The notes beneath the pieces are model-generated. The model did no database searches and was not told the origin of the DNA. It worked only from the letters and a program-made list of their open reading frames with translations. A stretch of 64,000 bases of DNA, taken from positions 1 through 64,000 of the forward strand of contig DASZTL010000090.1 in assembly GCA_035548055.1 (NCBI GenBank). The letters are read 5' to 3'. Origin of the DNA: DASZTV01 sp035548055. Its GTDB lineage: Bacteria; Actinomycetota; Actinomycetes; JAFAQI01. Position numbers and translations under genes: made by a program. This document shows, piece after piece, positions 24,055-32,654 of the stretch (positions are counted from its first letter, which is position 1; each line of letters begins with the position of its first letter).

Positions 24055-25470
24055 TCAGGCCGCGAGGTCGCCCTCGGCCGCGGTGTCGCCGCGGCGCGGG
24101 GCGTAGACCGCGATCAAGTGGGTGATGTCGGAGTCGGTGACGTGAAAGGCCCGAACTCGGATTACTCCCTCCGTGACCGTCTTCGACCACGTAGCCGACG
24201 CCGGGCGTGTCCGCACTGATTTGCTCACACAGTGCGCCGGCTTCTCGGGCGCCCGGTCCGAGAACCATCGGCACCTGACTGGCTTCCGCGAGACGCAGCG
24301 CGATCTTTGTCGGGAAGAGCTGCCGCACTGCCAGCACCTCTTTCGAGGGGTCCTGAACGCAGGCCACCACCGACACCCCCACTGCCCGGCCTTGGGACAG
24401 CAACAGGCCGAGGGCTTGTTCGATCTCGGATCGCAGCTTGCGGTCCAGGCCGTAAGCGGTCAGGGTCGCGATCTCATCCACGATCACCAGCAGCAGAGGC
24501 TCATCGACCGTCGGGGTGTGCAGGCGGGTCACGCCTCGGAGTCGCTGCGCTCGCTGCTGCATCACGGCGACGGCGTCTCGGAGCAGGTCGAGCATCGCCT
24601 GGGGATCGGCGTAGGCGAACCGGCGAAAGAGCGGCTGGCCGATCCCCAGCTCCATACCGCCTTTCGGGTCGATCGCCCAGACCTGGACCAGCCCGTCACG
24701 GATCGCCGGGCCAAGCCCCCACAGCAGCGACCAAACCAGCGTGCTCTTCCCGGCACCGGTCTCCGCGGCGCCCAGGATGTGGCGACCCAAGACCCGCAGC
24801 GTCCACACTCGCCCGTCGTCGATGACCCCGACGGGGACCGCGGACAAATCCACCGGCTCACGCGGCTCGGCCACGGGTGTCGGGTCGGCGAGGGCGTCGC
24901 CACGTCGCACGGTGAGCTGTAGCCATCCGGGCTTCACAGCCCTGATCTGCACGTCGCGAGCGTTGAAGGCGTGCGCCAGCGCTTCCGCGCAGCTCTGCCA
25001 GTCGGCCAGGGACTGACCGAGCAGCATCTGCACCGTGACCAGATCGACCATGGCACCGACATGGAGCTTGGCGAGCTTGGGCAGCAGAACGCGGTCATCG
25101 AGGGTCGCGGTCAGACCGTGCAAGGCGCAGATCTGCCCCCACCGCTTCCGATAGATCGCCCAGGCCCGCCAACGCGCCCGCAACCGGTCGCTCACGAGGG
25201 CCGAGAACGACACCGGCCACACCGTCCACCAGGAGGCGAGCAGCACCGCGCGGCCGTGGCGACCGCGATCCCCCCGGCGTGACCGGCGACCTTGCCCGCG
25301 TACAGGGCGAGTAGGGCCGGGACGCTGAGCATCGGGAACGCCACCGCCCACACCGCCAGCCGCGCGCTCAACTTCACGAGCATCCACAGCGTGCGCCCGA
25401 TCACTTCCAGTACGACCAGCATCGGATCGTCATCGCTGCGTCCCGGCTGATGCGTCTGACTGCGCACCAT
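24055..25470 (-). pseudogene. traSA: TraSA-like FtsK/SpoIIIE conjugal DNA translocase, two frameshifts
   Basis: The transfer ATPase of element 1, which pumps double-stranded DNA between mycelial cells. A start at 25470 (AGGAGGTTTGGG upstream) opens a membrane-spanning N-terminus; at about 25246-25257 the frame must change to continue into ASWWTVWPVSFSALVSDRLRARW and the motor domain, with Walker A GAAETGAGKSTL and Walker B LLLVIVDEIATL. Near 24170-24182 a second shift separates YVVEDG from the family tail VIRVRAFHVTDSDITHL..., which ends at a TGA at 24055. Either sequencing errors at C/G runs or true decay; I favour decay since the integrase is also broken. Confidence 0.75.
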
Positions 25471-25571
25471 CCCAAACCTCCTGAATCTGTAGCGGGACGT
25501 CGGGCCCACCCGTCGCGGGACATGTGCTTTCGGGTGGACCCGACTTCACCGGCGGCTTACTCGTGGACGGG

Positions 25572-25952
25572 TCAGCCGGTCCGCTTGGACGGCTGAGTAG
25601 CGGGCGGCTCACCCTCCGCCGGCGGAGGGGTGATGACTCCGGCGATTGGGGTGCCGGTCGCACGCAGCGAGGACGCCCGGTACGCCACCCCGGACCTGTC
25701 GCCCTGCGACCACGGGATCGCCACCAGGTCAGCGACCTCGACCGGTGACCCGACGTTGACGCCGGGCTGACCGGCGACCGTCACCGACAACACCTCACCG
25801 CCCGTCGCGTCCAGCGCGGCGAGCTGCACCGACCACAACGGCTGACCAGTTTCCCGGTCGATCCGCGGCGCCCCGCTGTCCCGGTCGGTACGCGGCTCCG
25901 GCGCCCTGGTGCAGAAGAACTGCACCCCTCTGACATCGATCTTGAGCCTCAT
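25572..25952 (-). CDS. Pra-like activator protein of AICE
   Basis: A 126-aa protein resembling Pra, the activator of replication, integration and excision in pSAM2-type elements. Family traits seen: early hydrophobic strand MRLKIDVRGVQFF, a central DRETGQPLWSVQLAALDA motif, and a C-terminal YRASSLRATG segment. The ATG at 25952 follows GAGAGGA at rather long spacing. It is just upstream of traSA in the same direction, the expected location. The long open frame upstream overlaps the regulator promoter and is not counted. Resemblance is judged by eye, not by search. Confidence 0.6.
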   Translation of the reverse strand: MRLKIDVRGVQFFCTRAPEPRTDRDSGAPRIDRETGQPLWSVQLAALDATGGEVLSVTVAGQPGVNVGSPVEVADLVAIPWSQGDRSGVAYRASSLRATGTPIAGVITPPPAEGEPPATQPSKRTG

Positions 25953-26139
25953 AGCGGCTCGTCCTCTCTCGCATTGACGTGACCGCATCTCGGCCACCCG
26001 CTCAGGCTGTCGGTCCGGTCGCGTGCGGGTAAGTGACAGCACGTGACACGACGTGACACCCCCAAGTTGCGCCGTTCGGCCCAGCGATCTGCCTTCCAGG
26101 ACCTGGCTGCCGGTCCAGACCGTTTGCGAGCGTGATTCT

Positions 26140-27348
26140 GTGAGCGAGCCGCAGCCTTCGAGCACCGCGACCGGTGCCTTGGTGCGGGCTGCGCGGCTTG
26201 CCCACGGCTGGACCCAGCAAGACGTCGCCGCCCGCGTGGCGCGCGCCCGGCAGATCTACCGGCTGGCCGAGGTTGATCCGGAGAACCTGCGCCAGCAGAT
26301 CAACAAGATCGAGAAGGGCCGCCCGATCGGCGACCAGTGGCGCCGGCTGCTCGCCGGCGCGCTGGACATGACCCCCGAGCATCTGTTCGGGCTCAGCTCC
26401 GACACCTCATTGCCGCGGCCACTGTTGATCGAGGCAACCGCCACCGAAGCGAAGATCGAGCAGATCCGCGCCCAACGAGACGTCCACGCCGCCGCCGACC
26501 ACCTCTGGGGCCCCGAGTACGCCAAGAAGCTCGTCGACATCGACCTGCGCACCATCGAGGGTCTGCTCCGCAATACGCCCGACCGGCTACGCGCCGCGGT
26601 GCGCCTTGAAGCCGCCCGCATCGCCGAACTCGGCGGATGGCTTGCTCAAGACGGCGGCGATCTTGCTGGCGCCGAACGGCTCACCGCGCGGGCCGAGGAC
26701 TACGCCCGAGGAGCCCGTCCAGCCATCCGCGCCCTCATCCTGATGCGGCGTGCCAACGTGACCCACCGACGTGACGCACACCTCGCAATCGACCTCGCCG
26801 CCGATGCCGCAGGCCTTCTACCTAAGCGAGCACCGGGACGACTGGGCGCCAGCATCGCGCGCCAGCAAGCCATCGCCGCGCTCGCCGTACGAGACACGGA
26901 CAGCTTCTTCCGCCACATCAACCGCGCCGCCGACTTCGCGAACGCCCCGCTCACCATCGGCGACCTCGCGTCCTACGCCGACCCGGCGTACATCGCGTCA
27001 GAGTACGCAGTCGGACTGCTGGTGCTCGGCAAAGCGGACGATGCCGCCGACCTGCTTCGTACGTACCTCCCGGCCTGGCCCGACGCACAGCAACGCGACC
27101 AAGCGGTCGCCCTTGCCCGGCTAGTGCGAGCCCTCACCTCGGTCGGTGACTACAGCGCGGCCCTTGAGACCCTGGCAACGACCAGACTCCTCTACCGGCA
27201 AGCACCTTCCGCGCGAACACGGCACGAGCTACGCCTGATCCGAAGGATCATCATCAGTCACCTTCGCAGCAAGCCGAGCATGCTTCCGTTGACCGAGCTC
27301 CAACGGCGAATCTACGACGCTCTACGAGGAGACCCGCCCGATGCCTGA
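26140..27348 (+). CDS. XRE-family regulator with TPR-like domain
   Basis: A 402-aa protein: XRE helix-turn-helix at residues 10-75 (ALVRAARLAHGWTQQDVAARVA ... INKIEKGR) followed by helical repeats to the C-terminus with no catalytic motif. It is divergent from the pra-traSA-repSA-xis operon, which would make it a candidate repressor of transfer and replication in the place of KorSA. It overlaps the creatininase gene by 8 bp, so both are made together. GTG at 26140 is chosen because the HTH begins soon after and the upstream extension overlaps the promoter region. Confidence 0.8.
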   Translation: MSEPQPSSTATGALVRAARLAHGWTQQDVAARVARARQIYRLAEVDPENLRQQINKIEKGRPIGDQWRRLLAGALDMTPEHLFGLSSDTSLPRPLLIEATATEAKIEQIRAQRDVHAAADHLWGPEYAKKLVDIDLRTIEGLLRNTPDRLRAAVRLEAARIAELGGWLAQDGGDLAGAERLTARAEDYARGARPAIRALILMRRANVTHRRDAHLAIDLAADAAGLLPKRAPGRLGASIARQQAIAALAVRDTDSFFRHINRAADFANAPLTIGDLASYADPAYIASEYAVGLLVLGKADDAADLLRTYLPAWPDAQQRDQAVALARLVRALTSVGDYSAALETLATTRLLYRQAPSARTRHELRLIRRIIISHLRSKPSMLPLTELQRRIYDALRGDPPDA

Positions 27349-28090
27349 GCACCAATCCTCCGCCCGGCCGACGGTCCTGACGGCAGCGGTCATTACCGAC
27401 GCCGCAGTGCAAGGCGCGACGCTCGCCGTGTTGCCCGTCGGGTCATTCGAACAGCACGGCCCTCACCTGCCACTCGTCACAGACACGCTCGTTGCTGCTG
27501 CCATCGCTGCTGCCATCGCTGAGACCCGACCGATGCTGCAACTGCCACCGATCACTGTTTCCTGCTCACACGAGCACGCCGGCTTCCGCGGCACCGTCAG
27601 CATCAGCATGACCACCCTCGCTGCGGTCATCGCCGACATCGCGGGCTCGCTGCACCGGCAGCAGGTTGATCGACTGGTCGTCGTCAACGGCCACGGCGGC
27701 AACTACGGACTCGCCAATCTCGTCCAGCAGTCCGCGACCGGACCCGTCCGCATGGCATTGTTCCCGGCACGCGAAGACTGGGACGATGCACGGCGAGCCG
27801 CCGGCATCATGACCAGCGGCCACGAGGACATGCACGCTGGCGAACTCGAAACCTCGATCCTGCTCGCCACGCACCCCGAGGTCGTCCGCGACGGGTGGCA
27901 ACACGCCGATCACACCCACGACGACCGGCGCCACCTCGCCACCCTCGGCATGACCGCCTACACCACCAGCGGCGTCATCGGGCGACCATCAGCAGCCACA
28001 TCCGATAAAGGCCGAGCGGTCCTGCGCCAACTCGCCCAAAACGCTGCCGAGACGATCCGGATGCTCGAGGAGGCGGACAAGCAGCATTAG
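27341..28090 (+). CDS. Creatininase-family amidohydrolase
   Basis: A 249-aa metal-dependent amidase of the creatininase / MftE family. Metal-binding motifs are present: GSFEQHGPHLPLVTD, VNGHGGN and DMHAGELETS. The family includes creatininase, 2-amino-5-formylamino-pyrimidinone hydrolase and the mycofactocin peptidase MftE; no mycofactocin precursor or radical SAM partner is seen nearby, so substrate is unknown. It is coupled to the XRE regulator (8-bp overlap, GAGGAGA upstream), which suggests that the regulator responds to its substrate or product. Confidence 0.82.
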   Translation: MPEHQSSARPTVLTAAVITDAAVQGATLAVLPVGSFEQHGPHLPLVTDTLVAAAIAAAIAETRPMLQLPPITVSCSHEHAGFRGTVSISMTTLAAVIADIAGSLHRQQVDRLVVVNGHGGNYGLANLVQQSATGPVRMALFPAREDWDDARRAAGIMTSGHEDMHAGELETSILLATHPEVVRDGWQHADHTHDDRRHLATLGMTAYTTSGVIGRPSAATSDKGRAVLRQLAQNAAETIRMLEEADKQH

Positions 28091-28094
28091 GGGC

Positions 28095-28122
28095 GGCGCG
28101 GTCCGCTCACGCTCCCCGCGCC
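28095..28122. terminator. Possible bidirectional terminator hairpin
   Basis: GGCGCGG and CCGCGCC are separated by 14 nt, 5 bp after the creatininase stop and between convergent genes. No U-tract. Weak call. Confidence 0.3.
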
Positions 28123-28207
28123 GATCCGCTGAGCCGAAGCTCAATAGCCAGCAGCGCACGTTGCGCCCTGTTCAAACCTTCTCTACTTGTATCGAGGCGG
28201 ACCATCG

Positions 28208-28639
28208 CTACGAAGTGGACTCTCGCGGTCGAACGATGGTTAGCGCTCTGGTCGCATTCCCACCGTCTCCCGCGCAATCGAGCACGAGCAGGCCGCGGCC
28301 GAGGGAATCTGAGCGTCGGACGCGATATGTCGCGCGCCACTGCCCCCCTGACTGGTGCAGGCTCACCCGGCGAAATCCGCCCGATGCACGGTTCGCTATC
28401 TGTTGCTGGTCATGCCAATAGAGGCCGGTTCCACTTCCAAGTGGACAGTTCAATCCGCGCACGTGCACGTTGTCGCCCCACGACGCTCGCGACGGGTGAA
28501 CCAACAGCACAGGTCGTACGACGGGCGCCTCCGCGGACGTAGGTGGAGGCGGCGGGCCGGTCGATGGCGAGTTTGAGCAAGCGCTAGCCAGCACAAGGCT
28601 GATCGCAAGGACTGGTCCTGCCGAGCGCGCCCTTGGCAC
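28208..28639 (-). CDS. Putative lipoprotein of element 1
   Basis: A 143-aa exported protein. The N-terminus has basic residues, a hydrophobic stretch LAISLVLASAC and a Cys at about residue 21 that may be lipidated (the -3 residue is Ala, slightly off the consensus lipobox), followed by a Pro-rich linker. The mature part is small and soluble with a Cys pair (LNCPLG, LDCAG). No family recognised. GTG at 28639 is the start. It runs in the same direction as the exported proteins and amidase to its right. Confidence 0.55.
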   Translation of the reverse strand: MPRARSAGPVLAISLVLASACSNSPSTGPPPPPTSAEAPVVRPVLLVHPSRASWGDNVHVRGLNCPLGSGTGLYWHDQQQIANRASGGFRRVSLHQSGGQWRATYRVRRSDSLGRGLLVLDCAGDGGNATRALTIVRPRESTS

Positions 28640-28645
28640 GGACAG

Positions 28646-28858
28646 TCAGCCGAACTCGCCGGTGCGAACGTTGAAGGTGAGCACTGACGGCGCGGCGGTC
28701 AAGCCCTTGGCGGCGGGTTGGGCACCTCCGGCGCCTGAGGGAACGGTGAACTTAACAACGCCGGTCGCGAGAGCCGACTCTGATTTCATGTCGGCTCCCG
28801 GGGGATAGACACGGTTCCCACAGCGGCATTTGACTTCAACCGGGTCCGCGTGGGGCAT
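28646..28858 (-). CDS. Small hypothetical protein with CxC motif
   Basis: A 70-aa frame, six bases upstream of the putative lipoprotein gene, with VKCRCGNRVYPPG near the start and a Gly/Ala-rich end. No strong ribosome site is seen. It may be a short metal-binding protein or not coding. Confidence 0.35.
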   Translation of the reverse strand: MPHADPVEVKCRCGNRVYPPGADMKSESALATGVVKFTVPSGAGGAQPAAKGLTAAPSVLTFNVRTGEFG

Positions 28859-29050
28859 GCGAGCAACCTAGCTGCACGACCCGGTTGGCGCCATGCTCGC
28901 TTGAGTCGAGGGCGCCATCGGCTCGGGCAGCCAAATGACATGTCGCTCGTGGAATCGGATTCGGGCGGACGGCCCCTTCGGCTACGACGAAGTCCAAACA
29001 GGCCGGCCGCAATGGACGATGCGGTCCGCAGCTACTTTGCAACAAGCGCC

Positions 29051-29710
29051 TTAGGGACCTGTCCCCGGTTCGAATGTCCAGTCCAGCTTCGACATGCGCC
29101 AGCGACCGAGAATGTCCTTCTGCATCGTGGCCGTAGCGAGGAGCACGTTGCTCGGTGTCGCCGCGGGCTGGTTGAGCGGTCGAAGCTCCGAGTACACCGT
29201 CACGGCCGCCGTGACTGTGGCCGACTTTCCGTCAACTACCACGCTGGAGTAGTCGACGTTCGTGACCCCTCCGTCTGCGACTATCAACCCTGTCCGCTCG
29301 GCCTTGATCGCCCGATTCAGGGACCATCGCTCCTTGTTGTACTGGCTGCCCGTGAAGTACTTCCGCGTCAACGCCAGATCGCGCGTCTGCACCTGCTTCA
29401 AGATGTTCGTGCGGAGAGCGGCAGCGGCGGTCTTGGTTAGCGAGGTCAGGTTCGTCAGCTGGCTGATCTCAGGTGGAGTTAAGACACCTGAGTGCTGGTG
29501 TTGCACCATTGCCTGTTCAAACGCTTGCTCAACGGCCGACGTCGAAGCGTCGGATGACGGAGTGGGGTCGGCTGCGGTGCTGAGTGTCCTCAGCGTCGCG
29601 CCTTTCGAGTCGGCATGCCGCAGCACAAACGGCAATGCGGCGAGCAGCCCAACGACGACAGTGATCCCAAGAACCTTCAACGATCGTGAAGCAGACATGT
29701 GTACCGCCAT
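29051..29710 (-). CDS. Putative exported/membrane-anchored protein
   Basis: A 219-aa protein with a single N-terminal helix (about 12-30: VLGITVVVGLLAALPFVL), a Ser/Thr-rich stalk and a C-terminal domain (about 95-219) with beta-rich segments such as ATVTAAVTVYSEL and GRWRMSKLDWTFEPG. That shape recalls small NTF2-like or Mce-associated proteins, but I cannot name a family. ATG at 29710 or 29698 may start translation. It is 35 bp downstream of the secreted amidase gene. Confidence 0.65.
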   Translation of the reverse strand: MAVHMSASRSLKVLGITVVVGLLAALPFVLRHADSKGATLRTLSTAADPTPSSDASTSAVEQAFEQAMVQHQHSGVLTPPEISQLTNLTSLTKTAAAALRTNILKQVQTRDLALTRKYFTGSQYNKERWSLNRAIKAERTGLIVADGGVTNVDYSSVVVDGKSATVTAAVTVYSELRPLNQPAATPSNVLLATATMQKDILGRWRMSKLDWTFEPGTGP

Positions 29711-29745
29711 TCGGCAATCGAGAGTCGCGAAATCTTGGGACTAGA

Positions 29746-30408
29746 TCACTGGAACGTGTACAGGTAGATCTTCGTTGTTTTCCACTGCGAGTTGTAGGGA
29801 TAGAGCGACCAAAACGCGTGGTAACGATTCGAGGTGTGCTCGTCGATGTAGTTGCCCACGTACCCTTTGTCTGGATCGGTACCGTTACCAACTTGGATAG
29901 TCACGTGGCTAACGCCGGTGTTATTCCAGTCGTACCAAAGCAAATCGCCCTGTTTGATCCCTGACAACTGCCTGGTGGTGCTGCCCGGCACGCTTCCTAC
30001 TGGCTTGATTGGGGGCTTCCCCGTGTGCAGCAGGAAATTGCGTAGCTCCGTAGCTACCGACCACGTGTTGCTGTTGTACTGAATCGGAGAAGGGGCGCTA
30101 GGTAGATACACCCACCAGTGCGCGGTACTCGTGTCCGGCCAGCCGCTCGCGCTGAACGAGCCGACTTGCTTGTACCCGCCGGCTTTTAGCGCCTGTGACA
30201 CGAAGTTCGTGCAGTCATCGGAATACGCGATGTAAGTCCCAGTATTGGCGTTCTTCGCCCACTTGTCCGCGTATGCAGCGGCGTTGGCTGGTGCGTATCC
30301 GGTTACCGCCTGGGCGCTGGGTACCACGGGTGGACATACCGCTGCCATCGCAACAAGGGAGACCAGCGCGGCCTTCCGAAGATCTCGCGCACGTCTAATC
30401 GACCGCAT
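29746..30408 (-). CDS. Secreted amidase-domain protein (Amidase_6-like)
   Basis: A 220-aa exported protein. The signal peptide is basic then hydrophobic (KAALVSLVAMAAVCPPVVPSAQA). The mature domain begins YAPANAAAYADKWAKN and contains YSDDCTNFVSQALKAGGY, the hallmark of the putative amidase domain with catalytic Cys, followed by DLLWYDWNN and a His in SHVTIQVG: a papain-like NlpC/CHAP-type arrangement. It probably cuts peptidoglycan or another cell-surface amide. The ATG at 30408 has GAGGGGG upstream. On an element of this kind it might open the wall during transfer, which is inference. Confidence 0.75.
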   Translation of the reverse strand: MRSIRRARDLRKAALVSLVAMAAVCPPVVPSAQAVTGYAPANAAAYADKWAKNANTGTYIAYSDDCTNFVSQALKAGGYKQVGSFSASGWPDTSTAHWWVYLPSAPSPIQYNSNTWSVATELRNFLLHTGKPPIKPVGSVPGSTTRQLSGIKQGDLLWYDWNNTGVSHVTIQVGNGTDPDKGYVGNYIDEHTSNRYHAFWSLYPYNSQWKTTKIYLYTFQ

Positions 30409-30558
30409 CGTGCCCCCTCGCATTTCGACCGGCCATGTCGATTCACCGATCTTCTTGAACTCAAGGGTCTGGCCCTGGTCTGAGGGCGTCAAGGGAGGAT
30501 CTCGGGCATTCAGCTCTCGCAGGCTTGCGCATGCGCTGCGGATACCGCGCACTGGGGC

Positions 30559-30780
30559 CTAACGGACGAGGCTTCCCGCGAGGAACGCGAGAGACGGGAT
30601 GGCCCGGCTGACAAAGAAGGTGTCGTTGTGGCCACCCGGCAGCGAGGGGGGTTCGTGGCGGGGCGGCAACGCACCGGGGAGCAACTCGACGTACGGATGA
30701 AAGGGATCATCACTACCCGAGGCAACCCCACCGGGCATGCCCGCGCTGTCCCGCGTCAGCAATGACGTCATGGGCAGCAA
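30559..30780 (-). CDS. Doubtful small hypothetical ORF
   Basis: A 73-aa frame with balanced composition (DPFHPYVELLPGALPPRHEP) at the right end of element 1. No family recognised and no clear ribosome site. Could be non-coding. Confidence 0.22.
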   Translation of the reverse strand: MLPMTSLLTRDSAGMPGGVASGSDDPFHPYVELLPGALPPRHEPPSLPGGHNDTFFVSRAIPSLAFLAGSLVR

Positions 30781-30962
30781 AGTCTTCGAGGCTAATGAAC
30801 GCGGCGGAAAGATTGCATCCTAGGGAAGGGCTGTGGTCTGGATTGCAGCCCGATCCGGACCGCGCAGAGGTCATCGGCTCGCCGTAGGCGGCTGACGAGC
30901 AGGCGAGCGGTACGGAATCCAGGGGTTGTTCGGGTCCGGTTGCCGCCCGTCGACTCCTATGG

Positions 30963-30990
30963 ATCCGTTATGCCCCGAGGCATAACGGAT
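30963..30990. repeat. 12-bp inverted repeat inside right end of element 1
   Basis: ATCCGTTATGCC, loop CCGA, GGCATAACGGAT: a perfect hairpin 97 bp left of the att core. The right arm shares CCGAGGCATAACGG with the left att region at 21605-21618, and a shorter version sits in the same position before att copy 3. Confidence 0.65.
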
Positions 30991-31087
30991 GGGTTCGTGA
31001 TGAGGAGGAATGGCGCGCAACGGCGCCCAACGAGCGCGACGCAGCAGGGCTTCCTGTAATGTGCCTGGTCAGACGCGTGCAGTCAGA

Positions 31088-31110
31088 GGTTCAACTCCCC
31101 CCTCGCCCAC
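31088..31110 (+). repeat. att repeat copy 2 (junction of elements 1 and 2)
   Basis: Exact copy of the 23-bp tRNA-Leu 3' core. It is the right end of element 1 and left end of element 2. No tRNA 5' half is present, so it is not a tRNA gene. It continues CAT as in copy 3. Confidence 0.9.
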
Positions 31111-31122
31111 CATCAAGGTGCA

Positions 31123-31296
31123 ATGGCTGCGGCGTACGTGCGTCGGCTGACCAGCGCGGGTCCGGACACGCAGACGAATGACGTGCAGCAGTTGACGTCG
31201 CTCGATCGATGGCTGACCGAGATGAGCCCGCCCAGCCACAACCTGCGGGTGGTCGGCTACCGTGCGCCCGTGACCGCGCAAGACGTTCGGCGCTGA
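31123..31296 (+). pseudogene. Integrase fragment
   Basis: The first 33 codons read AYVRRLTSAGPDTQTN ... DRWLTEM, clearly homologous to the core-binding domain of the element 1 integrase (YVRRLTSVGPDTQTR ... GWLTEV). The bases just before, following the att core, encode KVQW in another frame, matching TYKVQW of the intact N-terminus, so an internal deletion has fused the two. The frame then runs out of homology and ends at 31296. It cannot encode a recombinase. Confidence 0.75.
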
Positions 31297-31299
31297 ACG

Positions 31300-32379
31300 A
31301 TGCGCGTCGCCGTCGTTGGTGCTGGCGTCGCCGGGCTTACAGCCAGCTTGGCCCTGCAACGAGACGGTCACGCGGTATCGGTCTACGAGAGCGCTGCCGA
31401 ACTTCGGACCGGCGGATTTGGCCTCAACCTGTGGACCAACGCCGGATCTCTCTTGGATGAGATGGGCGTCGACATCCCGGGCGAGCCGTACAGCCACATT
31501 AGTTTTCGGGCTGGCGGACGGCACCGCGCGACCATGCGCTTGCCGGCCCGTGGGTATCCGCACGTGAACGTCGAGCGCGGCGCCCTGCTGCGAGCAATCG
31601 AAGCCCGTCTTGGACACGACACGATTCATTTCGCCACGACTGTGACTCGGGCGGCGGAGCTGCTTGACGACGGCTTCGACCTCGTGGTCGCTGCGGACGG
31701 GGTCGGATCGCGGCTGCGTCCTGACGCCTCGGTCTGGCAGAAGCGCGGCGAGCCTTGGGCGGTCTGGCAGGTGATGGTGCCAACCGGTGCGGACCTGATC
31801 GAGCGCGGTGGCGGAGCAGTTGTGCTCGGCAAGCATCGGTTCTACGGCATCTGGCGTCAGCCAAACAATGAACTGTGCTGGTTCGTCGAAGACCCTGCGC
31901 TGTCCCGTAACGCGAGCGCCGAGCAGGTCCTCGCAAACGCCCTTGACGACGACGATCCGCTTGTCCGAGAAGTGGCTGCCTTGACGACGGTCGGCGGGCT
32001 CGGCCAGTGGTTGGCGCGGGACCGTCGACCTACGCGGGAGATCATTGGTGACCGGATAGTTGCGATCGGTGATGCGGCGCACCCGATGTTGCCGTGCATC
32101 GGACAGGGGGCATGCACGTCCATCGAGGACGGTGTCGCCCTTGCCCGGGTGCTGCGCGGCGCTTCTGTTCCGGACGCGCTCGAGCGGTACCGGCGTTGGC
32201 GGCTTCCGGTGACGCGCCTACGCGTTGCAACGGCGCATTTCGCCTGCACACTGCGGCGGCCGAGTCCGATCGCGACCACGATCGCCGCGACCCCACTCGG
32301 CGTCCCGTTCGCTCATGCGTCAGGGGCTTGGATGCGCATGGTCAACCGCGCTGACCGGCGGCTATTGGTGAAGAAGTAG
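31300..32379 (+). CDS. FAD-dependent monooxygenase (group A)
   Basis: A 359-aa flavoprotein of the PHBH fold: N-terminal dinucleotide motif VVGAGVAGL, a mid-protein VAADGVGSR motif and the FAD ribityl motif GDAAHPMLPCIGQGACTSIEDG. Such enzymes hydroxylate small aromatics or antibiotics with NAD(P)H and O2; sequence similarity to tetracycline-modifying enzymes is only at family level. It starts 3 bp after the integrase scrap, so its promoter is probably inside the att-proximal region. Substrate unknown. Confidence 0.82.
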   Translation: MRVAVVGAGVAGLTASLALQRDGHAVSVYESAAELRTGGFGLNLWTNAGSLLDEMGVDIPGEPYSHISFRAGGRHRATMRLPARGYPHVNVERGALLRAIEARLGHDTIHFATTVTRAAELLDDGFDLVVAADGVGSRLRPDASVWQKRGEPWAVWQVMVPTGADLIERGGGAVVLGKHRFYGIWRQPNNELCWFVEDPALSRNASAEQVLANALDDDDPLVREVAALTTVGGLGQWLARDRRPTREIIGDRIVAIGDAAHPMLPCIGQGACTSIEDGVALARVLRGASVPDALERYRRWRLPVTRLRVATAHFACTLRRPSPIATTIAATPLGVPFAHASGAWMRMVNRADRRLLVKK

Positions 32380-32654
32380 GCCCACCGCCGGCTCGTTCGC
32401 TCGCGTGTCACCCGAATAGCGTTTGTCCGGGCCGACGGCCGATGAGATCACCTCTTTCACGAGCCGGATCCTGACGAGAACCCGTGGGTGGTTGCGCCGC
32501 CCGCCGACGAGATCGTCGAGAACAACCCGAGCTGGCCAGATCGACATGTGTGGCAACGGCGAGGATCGGAGGTGCCGCGGGACTCGAAAGCTGGACGTGC
32601 TTCACCGAGTGCCTCCTAGGTGCGGTGCCGCTTCGAATGCGGCACGCTCGGCTC

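Larger units (their letters stand above)
30409..31087. other. Right end of element 1, mostly non-coding
   Basis: About 680 bp between the amidase gene and the second att copy. It holds one doubtful small frame (30559-30780), a perfect 12-bp hairpin of the ATCCGTTATGCC type (30963-30990) and no clear gene. Confidence 0.5.
21515..31110. mobile_element. Element 1: pSAM2-type integrative element (AICE), decayed
   Basis: A 9.6-kb element between the 23-bp repeat in the tRNA-Leu 3' end (21515-21537) and its copy at 31088-31110. It carries the standard actinomycete integrative element modules: integrase, excisionase, rolling-circle RepSA, TraSA DNA translocase and Pra-like activator, plus an XRE regulator/creatininase pair and several exported proteins. 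Integrase and traSA are both disrupted, so it should no longer move unaided. Confidence 0.85.

Noticed and set aside
22694..25387. Single 897-aa TraSA-RepSA fusion gene
   Set aside because: The family tail of TraSA is found in another frame with its own stop 2 bp before the RepSA ATG; the fusion arises from a frameshift.
31080..31110. Second tRNA-Leu gene
   Set aside because: Only the 3' 23 bp are present at 31088 and 44143; no D-arm or anticodon arm precedes them, so they are att copies.
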